This document shows, piece after piece, positions 22,588 to 32,923 of a stretch of DNA of 64,000 nt (the first letter of the stretch is position 1; each line of letters begins with the position of its first letter). Source of the DNA: Incurvaria masculella (lineage: Eukaryota > Arthropoda > Insecta > Lepidoptera > Incurvariidae); NCBI GenBank assembly GCA_946894095.1, contig OX335665.1, positions 6,396,001 through 6,460,000 of the forward strand, written 5' to 3'. The notes beneath the pieces are model-generated. The model searched no databases. It worked only from the letters and a program-made list of their open reading frames with translations, and was not told where the DNA came from. Position numbers and translations under genes: made by a program.

Positions 22588-24483
22588 ATGATGGCTAAGC
22601 GTGATGCCCTAAAACGGAAGTACAAGCGTCAACCATGTGATGAAAGTCTTGCTAAATACAAATCTGCAAGGAATCAGTGCAACAAGATGTGTAGGGATGC
22701 AAAACGCCGCCACACTAGTGAGTCAATTGAACACTGTCATCCTAATAATCTGTGGAGATTTCTTCGTACTCTTGGTGTTGGAAAGTCAGACTGTAATAGC
22801 ACCCCTTTCATTGATGTCAATGCTCTTAATTCCCATTTCTCTGCCTCTCCAGTCATTATGAATGCCAGCATCAAAGCTGATACCATTAGATCCTTGCGAT
22901 CAGTCCCACCCCTCAATTTCGAATCATTCAGTTTTACTACTGTAACTGAGCATGAAATAAATAAGATAATTCTCTCCATAATGAGCAAAGCTGTTGGTGC
23001 TGATTCAATGAGTCGAGATCTTTACATTCCGATACTAGATAATATTTTAGCTATTCTCACACACATAATAAATTTCTCTCTGGTATCGGAATCATTTCCC
23101 GACTCTTGGAAAAAGGCTTATGTTATTCCATTGCCAAAAATAAAAAACCCTACCCAATTCAACAACTATCGACCCATTTCGATTTTACCTTTCTTATCCA
23201 AAGTATTGGAGCGCGTTGTTCATCATCAGCTGTCCAAGTTTCTAACGTCAAATCAACTACTCGATCCACTACAGTCTGGCTTTCGCCCATCGCATAGTAC
23301 TACATCAGCTCTAGTTAAAATCACTGACGATATTCGCTTTGGAATGAATAATCGTCAGCTGACACTTTTAGTGCTACTTGATTTCAGCAGCGCTTTTAAT
23401 TCAGTTGATTTTGATATTCTCTTAGAAATTCTCCGCTCCCTCAATGTTTCTCAACCTGTTTTAAATTGGTTTTCCTCCTACCTCTACGGGAGATGTCAGT
23501 GTGTACGAGCTGACAATCTCTGCTCAGACTGGTGTTCTACTACCGCTGGCGTCCCCCAAGGCGGCGTACTTTCACCCTTATTATTCTCGATCTTCATCAA
23601 CACTGTCGTTGCTTTACTTCTGTGTCCCTACCATCTTTACGCTGACGATTTGCAGGTATACAGGCATTTTAACACTGAAGAAGTTTCGGAAGCCGTTGCA
23701 TGCATGAACAGAGACTTGGACTCCGTTCAGTCTTGGGCTGAGAAATTTGGACTCATCGTTAACCCTGTGAAAACGCAAGCAATAATAATTGGTTCGCCTA
23801 AACTTCTTGCAAAGCTCAACTTGCTCCCCATACCCAGTGTAATCTTTAATGAAGTTTCTATTCCATACGTCAAAGTTGTAAAAAACCTTGGTCTCTACAT
23901 TGATGACACTTTATCCTGGAATAAGCAGGTTGGAGAGGTTAGCAGGAAAATGTTTGCTAGCATGCACTCTCTCAAACGCCTGCAAAATTTTATTCCGCGC
24001 TTCAAGACTATGTTAGCCCAATCTCTTTTACTTCCTATTCTTGACTATGCCGATGTCTGCTACCTTGATCTCAATGAAGACCTGTTAAATAAGCTAGACC
24101 GGCTTCTCAATATATGTATTCGATATATATTTGGATTGCGCAAGTATGATCACATTACGGAATACCGGACTCGCCTCAAATGGCTCGATATTCGCCGCCG
24201 TAGGAAATCCCACGTCCTGTCTCTTCTCTATTGCACCCTAAATCATCATACTGCCCCTAAATATCTATTTGATCGCTTTTCTTTCCTTTCCTCACATGGC
24301 CTTCCACTAAGATCAGTAGACAATCTGCTTCTTTCAATTCCTTCACATACTTCTGCTTTCTACAGCGATTCTTTTTCCGTCCAAGCAGCACGCATGTGGA
24401 ACCAATTGCCACTAGAATTACGACAGTGTTCTACTATCCAGATTTTCCGTTCGCACCTGAAAGAGTTTCTACTCAAATCGTAA
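22588..24483 (+). CDS. Non-LTR reverse transcriptase (partial ORF2)
   Basis: 631 residues. The reverse-transcriptase core spans residues of about 165-420: 'NYRPISILPFLSKVLERVVH', 'GFRPSHSTTSALV', the catalytic 'LLDFSSAFNSVDFDIL' (first Asp), 'GVPQGGVLSPLLFSIFIN', and 'YADD' near nucleotide 23639 (catalytic Asp pair). The C-terminal tail ends 'SHLKEFLLKS'. The AP endonuclease domain expected in front is absent, and the ORF begins at the insertion junction, so this is a 5' truncation during reverse transcription and not a complete gene. The frame has no stops, so insertion is fairly recent. Placement near CR1/Jockey clades is by motif style only. Confidence 0.88.
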   Translation: MMAKRDALKRKYKRQPCDESLAKYKSARNQCNKMCRDAKRRHTSESIEHCHPNNLWRFLRTLGVGKSDCNSTPFIDVNALNSHFSASPVIMNASIKADTIRSLRSVPPLNFESFSFTTVTEHEINKIILSIMSKAVGADSMSRDLYIPILDNILAILTHIINFSLVSESFPDSWKKAYVIPLPKIKNPTQFNNYRPISILPFLSKVLERVVHHQLSKFLTSNQLLDPLQSGFRPSHSTTSALVKITDDIRFGMNNRQLTLLVLLDFSSAFNSVDFDILLEILRSLNVSQPVLNWFSSYLYGRCQCVRADNLCSDWCSTTAGVPQGGVLSPLLFSIFINTVVALLLCPYHLYADDLQVYRHFNTEEVSEAVACMNRDLDSVQSWAEKFGLIVNPVKTQAIIIGSPKLLAKLNLLPIPSVIFNEVSIPYVKVVKNLGLYIDDTLSWNKQVGEVSRKMFASMHSLKRLQNFIPRFKTMLAQSLLLPILDYADVCYLDLNEDLLNKLDRLLNICIRYIFGLRKYDHITEYRTRLKWLDIRRRRKSHVLSLLYCTLNHHTAPKYLFDRFSFLSSHGLPLRSVDNLLLSIPSHTSAFYSDSFSVQAARMWNQLPLELRQCSTIQIFRSHLKEFLLKS

Positions 24484-24622
24484 AATCTCACGTTTTTGTA
24501 ATGTTTTATGAGTTAATCGTATTTAGGTATTAATTCTGTTAGTATTTACCTATTCTATATTATTTAATATATGTATGTATGAATATGCATAGTATAATAT
24601 ATATATATATTTATGTATTACG

Positions 24623-25097
24623 TGTAAGGTTAACTCGGACGTTGGAATAAAACCACAGTATTCAGTGAGATGTTTTCTTCTTGATTTCTGAAGGTACAAA
24701 GAGAGCGTTCCACCAGTCTCGTCGTTATTTATACCCTATCCGTTTCCGGCTAAAAATGAGTCTTGCGCGCCATCTATAGCTTCCTTGTTAACAACTTCGT
24801 TCTAAAAGACCGTACAGATGGCGCTTCTGCAATGTTGCCAACTTTCCATAATTTCCGCCGAACATAAATATGAAAATTGTCTTGAGCGCCATCTATTGCT
24901 TAATAGTTAATTAGTTAGTTCTAAAAGGCCCTAGAGATGGCGTTCCTGCAGTATTATCGATTTTCCAGAACTTCCGCCGGATATATACATTTTTATTTGA
25001 CATTTCGGTATTCAGGTTGCCACAACAGATGCAACTTTAGTACTTTAATTTCGCCAGTTTGCGTTACCAAATGGTTTCAGACATCGCTGATCTAACA
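24623..25097 (-). repeat. 3' LTR of the gag-only element
   Basis: The left copy on the plus strand, downstream in the element's own sense. It differs from the partner at 'ataatttccgcc' (partner 'ataattttcgcc') and 'gtattatcga' (partner 'gtatgatcga'). Confidence 0.92.
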
Positions 25098-25571
25098 ATC
25101 GGCCATTCTGCTTATAGTTTGTCCTCGAACTGTCCCATTTTCTCATTAATATTATTGACTCCATACAATAAAATCATAATATATTTAAACTTATAAATTT
25201 GTAACATACATTTTCAGTCTTAATGATATATAATGATGTGATGTTAATTAAAATAGGCCCATGAATACCAAGAGACAAGATTTCATAATTTTTACCTAAA
25301 ATTATCTTTCCCACGCCCCAAAGTATTAAATAAATATTAATATATATATATATCTCTCTAAATGATAAATTCACGGTTAGGGCCTGTGGTGATCAACATA
25401 ATCTTTTTAAATTGTATCCATCTTTTACTGAGGCTTCATATAATCATGTTCTTACGATCTATATCACCACCCAGTTAGCTGCTAAATAACTGGAGAATTT
25501 CAACCCACAACTGAGCTTCGTCAGCGTGTATGTTGGCTGCTCATTCCGTGACTTTCGGTCTATTTACTTTT
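25098..25571. other. LTR-element 3' non-coding region
   Basis: Between the gag stop and the 3' LTR. A block 'gtatgttggctgctcattcc' near 25528 repeats imperfectly at about 25599 ('gtatgttggctgatcactca'), spanning the end of gag. No pol sequence is seen. Confidence 0.6.
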
Positions 25572-27224
25572 CTATACTGCACCACTGAACTTCATCAGCC
25601 TGTATGTTGGCTGATCACTCAATGACTTCCAGCTTATTGCATTTACGTTTCCAGTGACCATATCTAGGTCACATAGCTTGACTACTTCCTCTCTAATTAG
25701 TGTACAGTCACTTCCAAAATCAATAAAGCATTTAATTATATTTCTGTTTACCATTGCGTCTTTGTAGTACTTAGAACAAGTCGGTAAAGTAGATTCCACG
25801 GTCATCACACGTTTTTCCGGTATTTTCCTATCTCGTTTGACCGTGCAATTTTCGGATTTATGACCATACCTTTTACATTCGTCACATTTAAGCAGTGGTT
25901 TCGGACACTGTGAAACCCTATGACCCTCTTGATTACAATTAAAACAGACAATAGAAATTAGTTTTCTGCATTGATCTCTTCGATGGCCAGACTGATTGCA
26001 GCGATTGCAAAAGATAAAAGAGGACTTATTTTGGTGATTATTGTTTGTCAATTCTTTTTGTTGGCGACATATATCCTTTAAATATTTATACACATCCTCT
26101 GGTTCAGAATAACGTGCAGAGGATGCCCCTGTCCTTATAGTGCGATCGTCGATTCCATGAACAAGACAATCAACTGCTTTCTTCCCTATTATTTCACAGA
26201 TACTTAACAAAATCATTTTCTCATAATAATACTCATCAATAGAATCACCAAATTTAAATCGTTTCTCTAGCATGGTTGTTAAAGCTGCTGCATAGTTAGT
26301 ATCTGAAGGAAAGGCTTTCCTTAAAATATCTTGCCACTGAGGCCACGTATTTTTAATGGTGCTTAAACCCTCATACCATTTTTTAGCATGACCGGCCAAT
26401 CTTGGTAACGCAAAATGGGCGGTTTGTTGGTCGGACCATTCATAAATCTGGGCGCACTCATCTACTTTTAGTATCCACGTCTCGATTCTATGGTTTTTAA
26501 CGGAAGGATCAAATTCTGGTATCATATTTCTGTCAAAACTAATTTTTTGAGTGCGTCCAGACTTAGCAATGGTTTTCATCAATGCAACAAAGTCGTTCAT
26601 AAAAGTTTCTTTAAAACTACTCACATTACTGTTGTGCGTTTCACTTAAGTCCACGGGCGCACTTAGCTCGAAACTGTCCTTCTGTAACGAATTAAGTTCA
26701 ACTCCTACCAGATCTCTCTGCAAACTGCTGCTGATTGCACCTGGTTCCGCACGTGTCTGTTCGTTTGTATCCACCGTTGAGCTGCATCCATCGGAGCACG
26801 TCGGTAGGTTGACCGGATCCACCGCATGTCTCGACGGATCGGCCATCAAAATAGCGTCGTTTTGTTTGGAACTGCAAGCCGCCATTTGTAAATCGTCGAT
26901 TCTATTTAGTAGATTCCCATAGTTTTCATTGATCAGTTCATTATTCCGTAGTTGTACAGTCCATGCATCTGTTGCCTGAACCTCATTATTGGACATTTTC
27001 TTTCTTGTTTTTGTGGCAGTGGACGTGTGCTTGCTTTTTTTCGTCCGACCAGAAGGTATGCCACGTGGTCGTTCCGAGCTGCTCTCTTCCGTAGAACATT
27101 CTGAAGCATTGCTGATCTCTGCATAACGGCGTCGCTTGTTGCTCCTTTTATGGCGAACTCGATGTTTCGAACATTTTCTCGGTAATCTTTCCATTATACC
27201 TAGAGAAATCGATGGGTTCTGCAC
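25572..27224 (-). CDS. Retrotransposon Gag with three CCHC knuckles and a protease stub
   Basis: 550 residues. The N-terminus is basic and Ser-rich. A capsid-like region follows at residues of about 240-370 ('KIWILKVDEC'-type start, 'WPQWQDILRKAF', 'IDEYYYEKMILL'). Three zinc knuckles of the form CX2CX4HX4C lie at about 405-460: 'CNRCNQSGHRRDQC', 'CFNCNQEGHRVSQC', 'CDECKRYGHKSENC'. The end resembles the start of an aspartic protease ('CFIDFGSDCTLI'), but the expected Asp-Thr/Ser-Gly is Asp-Phe-Gly and the rest of the fold is missing. The frame is open, so it can make a Gag-like protein. Family (Ty3/Gypsy or other) cannot be settled without pol. Confidence 0.85.
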   Translation of the reverse strand: MQNPSISLGIMERLPRKCSKHRVRHKRSNKRRRYAEISNASECSTEESSSERPRGIPSGRTKKSKHTSTATKTRKKMSNNEVQATDAWTVQLRNNELINENYGNLLNRIDDLQMAACSSKQNDAILMADPSRHAVDPVNLPTCSDGCSSTVDTNEQTRAEPGAISSSLQRDLVGVELNSLQKDSFELSAPVDLSETHNSNVSSFKETFMNDFVALMKTIAKSGRTQKISFDRNMIPEFDPSVKNHRIETWILKVDECAQIYEWSDQQTAHFALPRLAGHAKKWYEGLSTIKNTWPQWQDILRKAFPSDTNYAAALTTMLEKRFKFGDSIDEYYYEKMILLSICEIIGKKAVDCLVHGIDDRTIRTGASSARYSEPEDVYKYLKDICRQQKELTNNNHQNKSSFIFCNRCNQSGHRRDQCRKLISIVCFNCNQEGHRVSQCPKPLLKCDECKRYGHKSENCTVKRDRKIPEKRVMTVESTLPTCSKYYKDAMVNRNIIKCFIDFGSDCTLIREEVVKLCDLDMVTGNVNAISWKSLSDQPTYRLMKFSGAV

Positions 27225-27230
27225 TTCTGA

Positions 27231-27705
27231 TGTAAGGTTAACTCGGACGTTGGAATAAAACCACAGTATTCAGTGAGATGTTTTCTTCTTGATTTCTGAA
27301 GGTACAAAGAGAGCGTTCCACCAGTCTCGTCGTTATTTATACCCTATCCGTTTCCGGCTAAAAATGAGTCTTGCGCGCCATCTATAGCTTCCTTGTTAAC
27401 AACTTCGTTCTAAAAGACCGTACAGATGGCGCTTCTGCAATGTTGCCAACTTTCCATAATTTTCGCCGAACATAAATATGAAAATTGTCTTGAGCGCCAT
27501 CTATTGCTTAATAGTTAATTAGTTAGTTCTAAAAGGCCCTAGAGATGGCGTTCCTGCAGTATGATCGATTTTCCAGAACTTCCGCCGGATATATACATTT
27601 TTATTTGACATTTCGGTATTCAGGTTGCCACAACAGATGCAACTTTAGTACTTTAATTTCGCCAGTTTGCGTTACCAAATGGTTTCAGACATCGCTGATC
27701 TAACA
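27231..27705 (-). repeat. 5' LTR of the gag-only element
   Basis: Upstream LTR for the minus-strand gag. Next to its inner edge the minus strand reads 'tcagaagtgcagaaccc', where a primer-binding site would lie; I cannot name the tRNA. Confidence 0.9.
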
Positions 27706-28073
27706 TACGTATATAGTATAATTAGTATATAGTTTAGTATTAGTGTAACTTAATTTTCATTCATTAGTTTTCTTGTTTTTTGCGCCTACCCATTTCTGAT
27801 TCTTAATACTGTAAGGTAGGCTGGTAGAAAATGACTTTAGGCATTAAGCTCTACCTTTTGTACAATTTTATCGTGCAATAAATGTTATTATTATTATTAT
27901 TATAAGATGCAGCACGTCAGTAATATTATATTATCTATGGATGCAGCTCCTAGTCCCAGTTGTCACCTAAATTGGCGATTACGGAACGTCTTACGTAAAA
28001 ACGTCAAACTTCAAACAAGTTTTTACTAGCTGCGCATTCCGATTTGAACTGTAAACGATTACACTGCTAAAAG

Positions 28074-28681
28074 CACAGAACAATTAGGAGGTAAGAATTG
28101 TGAAGTGGGCGAAACTCGCGCGCCGGTCTTTAGCGCACTTCATACGCGCATGATTCACTCCTCTGCGGCGTTCCTGTGCATTAACTTATCCGTGATACAA
28201 TCTAAAATTGAAAAGGAGTAATGCCGTACTGTGCTATAATAACGTGTAAACGCGACAGCCGGGTGCACAACCTTCATAATGGCGGAGTTTCATATCACCG
28301 GTTGGTTTCATTTACATGTATAGCGATAAAACTTACAACAAAAACACTACGAAATAATATGGCGTCGCGGCGTCGCTTTGCTTGCCGGGTCATGTCTCGC
28401 TACTCTGTTAGTGACTGCGTGCGTGTGAGGCGCTCGGCCGTGTTCGAAAGTGACGTAACATTTGATTGCAAACAGTATTGGAATTCCAACATAGAACAAT
28501 TACGTTAAGGTTCATTTTAACTGAACAAATGTGGATTTGTTGTTTGGTTATTAATTAAGAAAGGATAGCCAATTGCGACGGTAATACATCCGCAAAGCAA
28601 AAAGGTCTTAAGTAAAACGGTAACAGCGGTCCTGGAACAAATTTACAAACGTTTCACTTCCTGCCTCCTCAATATTCCGTG
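28074..28681 (+). mobile_element. P-element-like transposon, deleted (608 bp)
   Basis: Flanked by an 8-bp direct repeat GCTAAAAG (28066-28073, 28682-28689). The right palindrome arm shows the empty site with a single copy (complement 'cttttagcagtg' near 36332). The 18-bp terminal inverted repeats match at 14 positions: 'CACAGAACAATTAGGAGG' on the left and 'CACGGAATATTGAGGAGG' reading inward from the right. 8-bp duplications together with a THAP-like ORF point to the P superfamily. Confidence 0.75.
28221..28508 (+). pseudogene. THAP-like N-terminal fragment of a P-type transposase
   Basis: 95 residues starting 'MPYCAIITCKRDSR' and then 'GGVSYHRL', the opening of a THAP zinc finger (Met-Pro-x-Cys ... 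Cys ... Phe/Tyr-His). The second half of the finger (Cys-x2-His and the 'AVPTIF'-like end) is not present in this frame, and the catalytic domain is deleted. The rest of the frame ('ASRRRFACRV') shows no domain. Confidence 0.5.
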
Positions 28682-29749
28682 GCTAAAAGCATATACAAGG
28701 GTCCCGAATCAAAATGTGCACGCTCCATCAATGGCACGCTCAAAGCAGTAAACAATACAAACTATTCGGACTGTTTATGTACGCGCTTACGGAAATAAAA
28801 CAACAATAATGAAACAAATGACATTAGTGCTCGTAGTTCAACTCCAATTTGAACCTAATCAATTGCTCTAAGCTGAACTTGAATTTTGAACTGAGGGAAG
28901 TTCAACGATTTTTGAAAAAACACGGTAGAAAGACGATGATTACTCTTTGACAACGTCAATAAGTGACATTGACAGTTCCACACACGGTGCTCTACCTCCG
29001 AAGCGTGAGCACTGTGTACGATATTGCATACCGTTCACGGGACGCCGTTTTGAGGGCTGTAAGCGCGAATCGGACTAGTTTTGAATGTGCTTTTGGTAAC
29101 GATGGTTCAAATTGGACCACGACCTGGATATTCTGTGGTTTTCAAGCTGTCAAAAAAAAAACAAACTCGGAATTCCGATTTGTATGAAAACGTGGAGCCA
29201 GAGTAAACGGCAACGTCGAGACGGTGAGTAAGCTGTCAAATCAAACTCGGACTTGCAAATGTTTGTTCGCTTAACGCCCACTGCGCGCGCTCTTCAATTT
29301 CTCCATACATTTGAACCGCCAGTCGATCGATTTGCCGTAAACGCCAATTTAGGTGAGCATCGAATGTCAGTTGGACCGTAGGTGGCGCCTTCACGCGTCG
29401 ATGTGTCAGCGTGTCAGCGTGAAAATTAAGCGTGACTTAACTTGTACTGAATATTCGTTTTGTGTGATTGCCATAAAAAGAAGTGAAGTGAAGTACTGAA
29501 TATTATGTACAGACCCAAACATGTTATTTTTGCGCAAGTAAACTAAGGAAAAACGTCACCGTCATTGGAGGGTCGACGAGTCCTTGGACTTGCTTAGCCT
29601 CCACGTAAACATTACGGTGGGTAAAGGAATCTATTATAAATTGGACTCGTGTGTGTAGAAGATTTACTTCTCTCTGGCATCCCGGTTTAAAAAATAAATA
29701 AATGTACTAATTATATAGTTCAAGCATTTTTAAATAACGTATTTAAGTA

Positions 29750-30230
29750 CGAATTGAAGAATCCATGAAGCTCTGAGCCAACCACAAAGTTTCATGGATT
29801 CTTCAAAATCCATGAACTTCTCGTGTTCGCTTCCCTACATATGAAAGCGAAAACGAGTTAGTCACAGATTCAAGTGAAACGCTTTCGCCTGACATCACCA
29901 AACATGAAATTGTATGTTTGTGTTATCGCACTCTAATTATAATGATTAGAAAGGGACCATAGACTAGGGTGACTCGTGGTTGTCATTTCCTAGGTAAGTA
30001 CGAAAACGTTGTGTTGAATCTCATGAGTAGAACCCCTGAATAGACCCACTGCGAGCATGGAACTTCAGGAGAACTTGCAACGCAAAGTTGCCCAATTTCC
30101 AGCCCTGTAGCGAGTTTTCCTTTTTAAATATTATATAGCCTCCCATTTATATCGCTGGCCTTTGCACATAAAAAAATATTTTGAAGGAAGTAGAATAATA
30201 AAAAAAATCTGATAAATATTCTTAAATAAA
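29750..30230. other. Spacer of the giant palindrome
   Basis: It contains a hairpin 'gaagaatccatgaa ... ttcatggattcttc' enclosing 'ctctgagccaaccacaaag'. The same module occurs twice just outside the right arm (37560-37650). The rest is AT-rich without genes. Confidence 0.6.
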
Positions 30231-30758
30231 TACTTAAATACGTTATTTAAATATGCTTGAACTATATAATTAGTAGATTTATTTATTTTTTAAACCGGGA
30301 TGCCAGAGAGAAGTGAATCTTCTACACACACGAGTTCAATTTATAATAGATTCCTTTACCCACCGTAATGTTAACGTGGAGGCTAAGCAAGTCCAAGGAC
30401 TCGTCGACCCTCCAATGACGGTGACGTTTTTCCTTAGTTTACTTGCGCAAAAATAACATGTTTGGCTCTGTACATAATATTCAGTACAAGTTAAGTCACG
30501 CTTAATTTTCACGCTGACACGCTGACACATCGACGCGTGAACGCGCCACCTACGGTCCAACTAACATTGGATGCTCACCTAAATTGGCGTGAAATTAGTT
30601 GCTGCCGTGAAATTACATACATACACACACTACTGTCTGCTACGTCTCCTGTTTGCGGCCCTCACCGGGCCTCCCTTCGGGGTCTCACCTGGTGGGGTCC
30701 TCCGCACAAGGGAGACAATGGCGGATGTTAGTGGCTAAGAGCAGCACGACTACCTACA

Positions 30759-32918
30759 ATGGCGGAGCGTCCCAACCCTCCGCCGATACCCCCGCTGCAA
30801 CCGCAGTTGTCAGCCCGGGGAAGCAGATTGCCGGTACGACGCGTTGTGGCCGCCGGCCCCGCCGCCGGCCCCGCCGCCGGAACTGTCGCCGGAACTGTCG
30901 CCGGCCGAGCCGCTGGTCCAGTCGCCGACCGTGCTCCGAGTACTGACGACGGCCGGAAAACGAGTACTAACGCCGTCCGAACAGCGGATACGGTTACCGG
31001 CCAGCCCGCCGCCACGGTCGCTGGCCTGACCACCGGCACGGTCGCCGGACACTCCGCCGACAATACCAACACTGTCCCCGTCACCCGTCCTGCCAGTTGC
31101 AGTGACGGACAGCCGGCTAAAACCACGCCTTTCGCGAATGTCTCTGCCGCCATTGAGGCGCGAACAGACAGAGAAACTGAAGCTGGAATACGTCCCTCAC
31201 CGAGGACTCGCTCCCCGTCATCCTCGTTAGAGGCAGCTGAAGACAAGAGGCCAAGGATCGGCCCCACCCCCCCGGAGGCCAGCCTCCGACCACCATTGCG
31301 TTCAAGTGCCTGGACGGCACCCGCTCCTCGCCTTCCGGCTCGATTCCCACGCCCAGCTCTCCCCGAAGGCATATTCGCCTTTGTGCCGCGGGCTCCGACC
31401 CCACCACCTTTTGCGCCATCAATTGGCTCTAGCACCGGCACGAACAACGAGTGCCAGCTCCCCGTTTCGCAATTGGCGACGCAGATGGACTCCACCTCAT
31501 ACATCGACTTGGATCCGCTGCGTGCCTCGACACCGGCTCCGCTGTATTCAGATGTAGCTGCCCTACCGCCGTCGCCTACGCACTCCCAGTGCCCACAAGC
31601 AAGCCCTGCCAAACGGAACATCCAGCAGGCCGCGGCTACTCGCCGTACATTTCCTCCTATCGTGGTTGTGAGGTTGCCGGAGTGGCCACGCCATCTCGCC
31701 GCACTAAAGACCATTCTTGGCCATACGCCAAATGCGCGGACCTTCGGCCCCGGACTTCGCTTTATTGCTAAGTCAGAGCAGGAATTCCGCGCAGTCCAAA
31801 GATACCTAGTAGAAGCCCGCGCCACAAACTCTGAAGTCCAGTTCCATTGCTACACTCCATTAATGGAGCTGCCGACAAAGGTGGCACTGAGGGGACTGCC
31901 AGCGGATACACCATCAGACAGCATCAAGTCCGCACTCGGAGAGTTGGGCTTCATGGTAACACACGTAAGAGTTATCCCCCCGAGAGGAGGAAGACCGGGT
32001 TGCCTCTTTTTCGTTGAGCTTGAGCACTTGAGCTCCGAAGAACTTGCACGGCTCTACAAGATTGATGAGCTGCTATGTCTCCCAGGGATCACACTAGAGG
32101 CCTGGAAGGGCCGTGGCGGCCCCCCCCAGTGCCACCGCTGCCAGGAGTTCGGGCATGCCTCGGCAAACTGCCACCGAAACCATCGTTGTGTCCGTTGCGC
32201 TGGAGATCATGCGGCAGCAGAATGTCAGCGCCCCCGGACCGACCCTGCATCTTGTGCAAACTGCAAGGGTGCGCACCCGGCGAATGATCGACGGTGCCCC
32301 GCACTACGTAGAGAAGCACGTAAAAGGGGGATTCAACTCGTTCCTCCTTTACCCACCCGCCCGACAAGTGTAGTACCCCAGCCGGCGCCACCAACCGATT
32401 ACCCACATGAACATGAACCTCCAGAAAGCAGACGCACTACAGGCATCACCACACTTGCGCCACCGGCCAATGCGGCAACGGATCGCAACGGCCCTGCCCT
32501 TCCCGGTCGCAGGAGACGGAACCGCCGACGCCGCCCAAGGAAGGCTGCGGCCCAGGCCAATCCAGCGCCTGAGCTGACAGAGGCTGCCGCTCCAGCCCCA
32601 AGAGTGAACGAAATGCCAAAATCCCTTGTCCAGAGTGCAGAATCCACCGCACGCACATGCAAAGTGACCTATGGACTTGCTGCGCCAACCTTTACGAAGT
32701 CTCCAGCAGAGACAATGCCCCCTGGTCTTGGTGCTGTTGTAGCTGAATCAGCACCTACCCAAGCCGCAAGCCACCGTCAGCAAACTGCTGAATTGATATA
32801 CTTCTTTAGTACGACCTTGATGGAGGTCCACGAGGCGATGACTACAGGAGGGGACGTCCGCCTCGTAATTCTCCACGCCCTGCAGCAGCTCGCCCCAGCC
32901 TTACAACGGCAGGACTGA
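30759..32918 (+). CDS. Jockey ORF1, Gag-like nucleic-acid chaperone
   Basis: 719 residues. The first 330 or so are Ala/Pro/Thr-rich low complexity. A PRE_C2HC-like segment lies at residues of about 350-440 ('LPTKVALRGLPADTPSDSIK', 'LGELGFMVTHVRVIPPRGGR'). CCHC knuckles follow at about 458-515 ('CHRCQEFGHASANC', 'CVRCAGDHAAAEC', 'CANCKGAHPANDRRC'). The tail is basic ('RRRRNRRRRPRKAA'). This is the usual layout of insect Jockey-clade ORF1, which binds the element RNA. The start ATG is the first in frame. The long minus-strand frame across its 5' part reflects GC-rich composition. Confidence 0.88.
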   Translation: MAERPNPPPIPPLQPQLSARGSRLPVRRVVAAGPAAGPAAGTVAGTVAGRAAGPVADRAPSTDDGRKTSTNAVRTADTVTGQPAATVAGLTTGTVAGHSADNTNTVPVTRPASCSDGQPAKTTPFANVSAAIEARTDRETEAGIRPSPRTRSPSSSLEAAEDKRPRIGPTPPEASLRPPLRSSAWTAPAPRLPARFPRPALPEGIFAFVPRAPTPPPFAPSIGSSTGTNNECQLPVSQLATQMDSTSYIDLDPLRASTPAPLYSDVAALPPSPTHSQCPQASPAKRNIQQAAATRRTFPPIVVVRLPEWPRHLAALKTILGHTPNARTFGPGLRFIAKSEQEFRAVQRYLVEARATNSEVQFHCYTPLMELPTKVALRGLPADTPSDSIKSALGELGFMVTHVRVIPPRGGRPGCLFFVELEHLSSEELARLYKIDELLCLPGITLEAWKGRGGPPQCHRCQEFGHASANCHRNHRCVRCAGDHAAAECQRPRTDPASCANCKGAHPANDRRCPALRREARKRGIQLVPPLPTRPTSVVPQPAPPTDYPHEHEPPESRRTTGITTLAPPANAATDRNGPALPGRRRRNRRRRPRKAAAQANPAPELTEAAAPAPRVNEMPKSLVQSAESTARTCKVTYGLAAPTFTKSPAETMPPGLGAVVAESAPTQAASHRQQTAELIYFFSTTLMEVHEAMTTGGDVRLVILHALQQLAPALQRQD

Positions 32919-32923
32919 GGCTG

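Larger units (their letters stand above)
24623..27705 (-). mobile_element. Gag-only LTR retrotransposon with 475-bp LTRs
   Basis: Two direct repeats of exactly 475 bp (24623-25097 and 27231-27705) begin TGTAAGG and end CTAACA on the plus strand. They differ at only two positions that I can find. The 4-bp duplication TACG flanks the element (24619-24622, 27706-27709). The internal part (2133 bp) holds one gag-like ORF on the minus strand and no reverse transcriptase or integrase, so it must move with enzymes from a partner. Near-identical LTRs mean a young insertion. Confidence 0.92.
22584..27902 (+). mobile_element. 5'-truncated CR1-like element with LTR element inside
   Basis: Flanked by the direct repeat 'TAAGAT' (22578-22583, 27903-27908). 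The uninterrupted site can be read in the right arm of the palindrome ('ctgacgtgctgcatcttagt' near 36476), which confirms both borders. The element starts inside its ORF, lacks the endonuclease, and ends after a 3' UTR with 'gtgcaataaatg' and (TTA)n. Its 3' UTR is split at 24622/27706 by the LTR element. Confidence 0.88.
27963..29356. mobile_element. Family-E foldback element, left palindrome arm
   Basis: Termini 'TCACCTAAATTGGCG' and 'CGCCAATTTAGGTGA' as in the small copy at 4185-4481. Without the P-like insertion it is about 780 bp. Its mirror copy in the right arm runs 30575-36437 and is split by the Jockey element. A fragment of the family is at 53413-53578. Confidence 0.75.

Noticed and set aside
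30728..31825. 365-codon minus-strand ORF
   Set aside because: It lies exactly opposite Jockey ORF1, in GC-rich low-complexity sequence where stops are rare; no domain.
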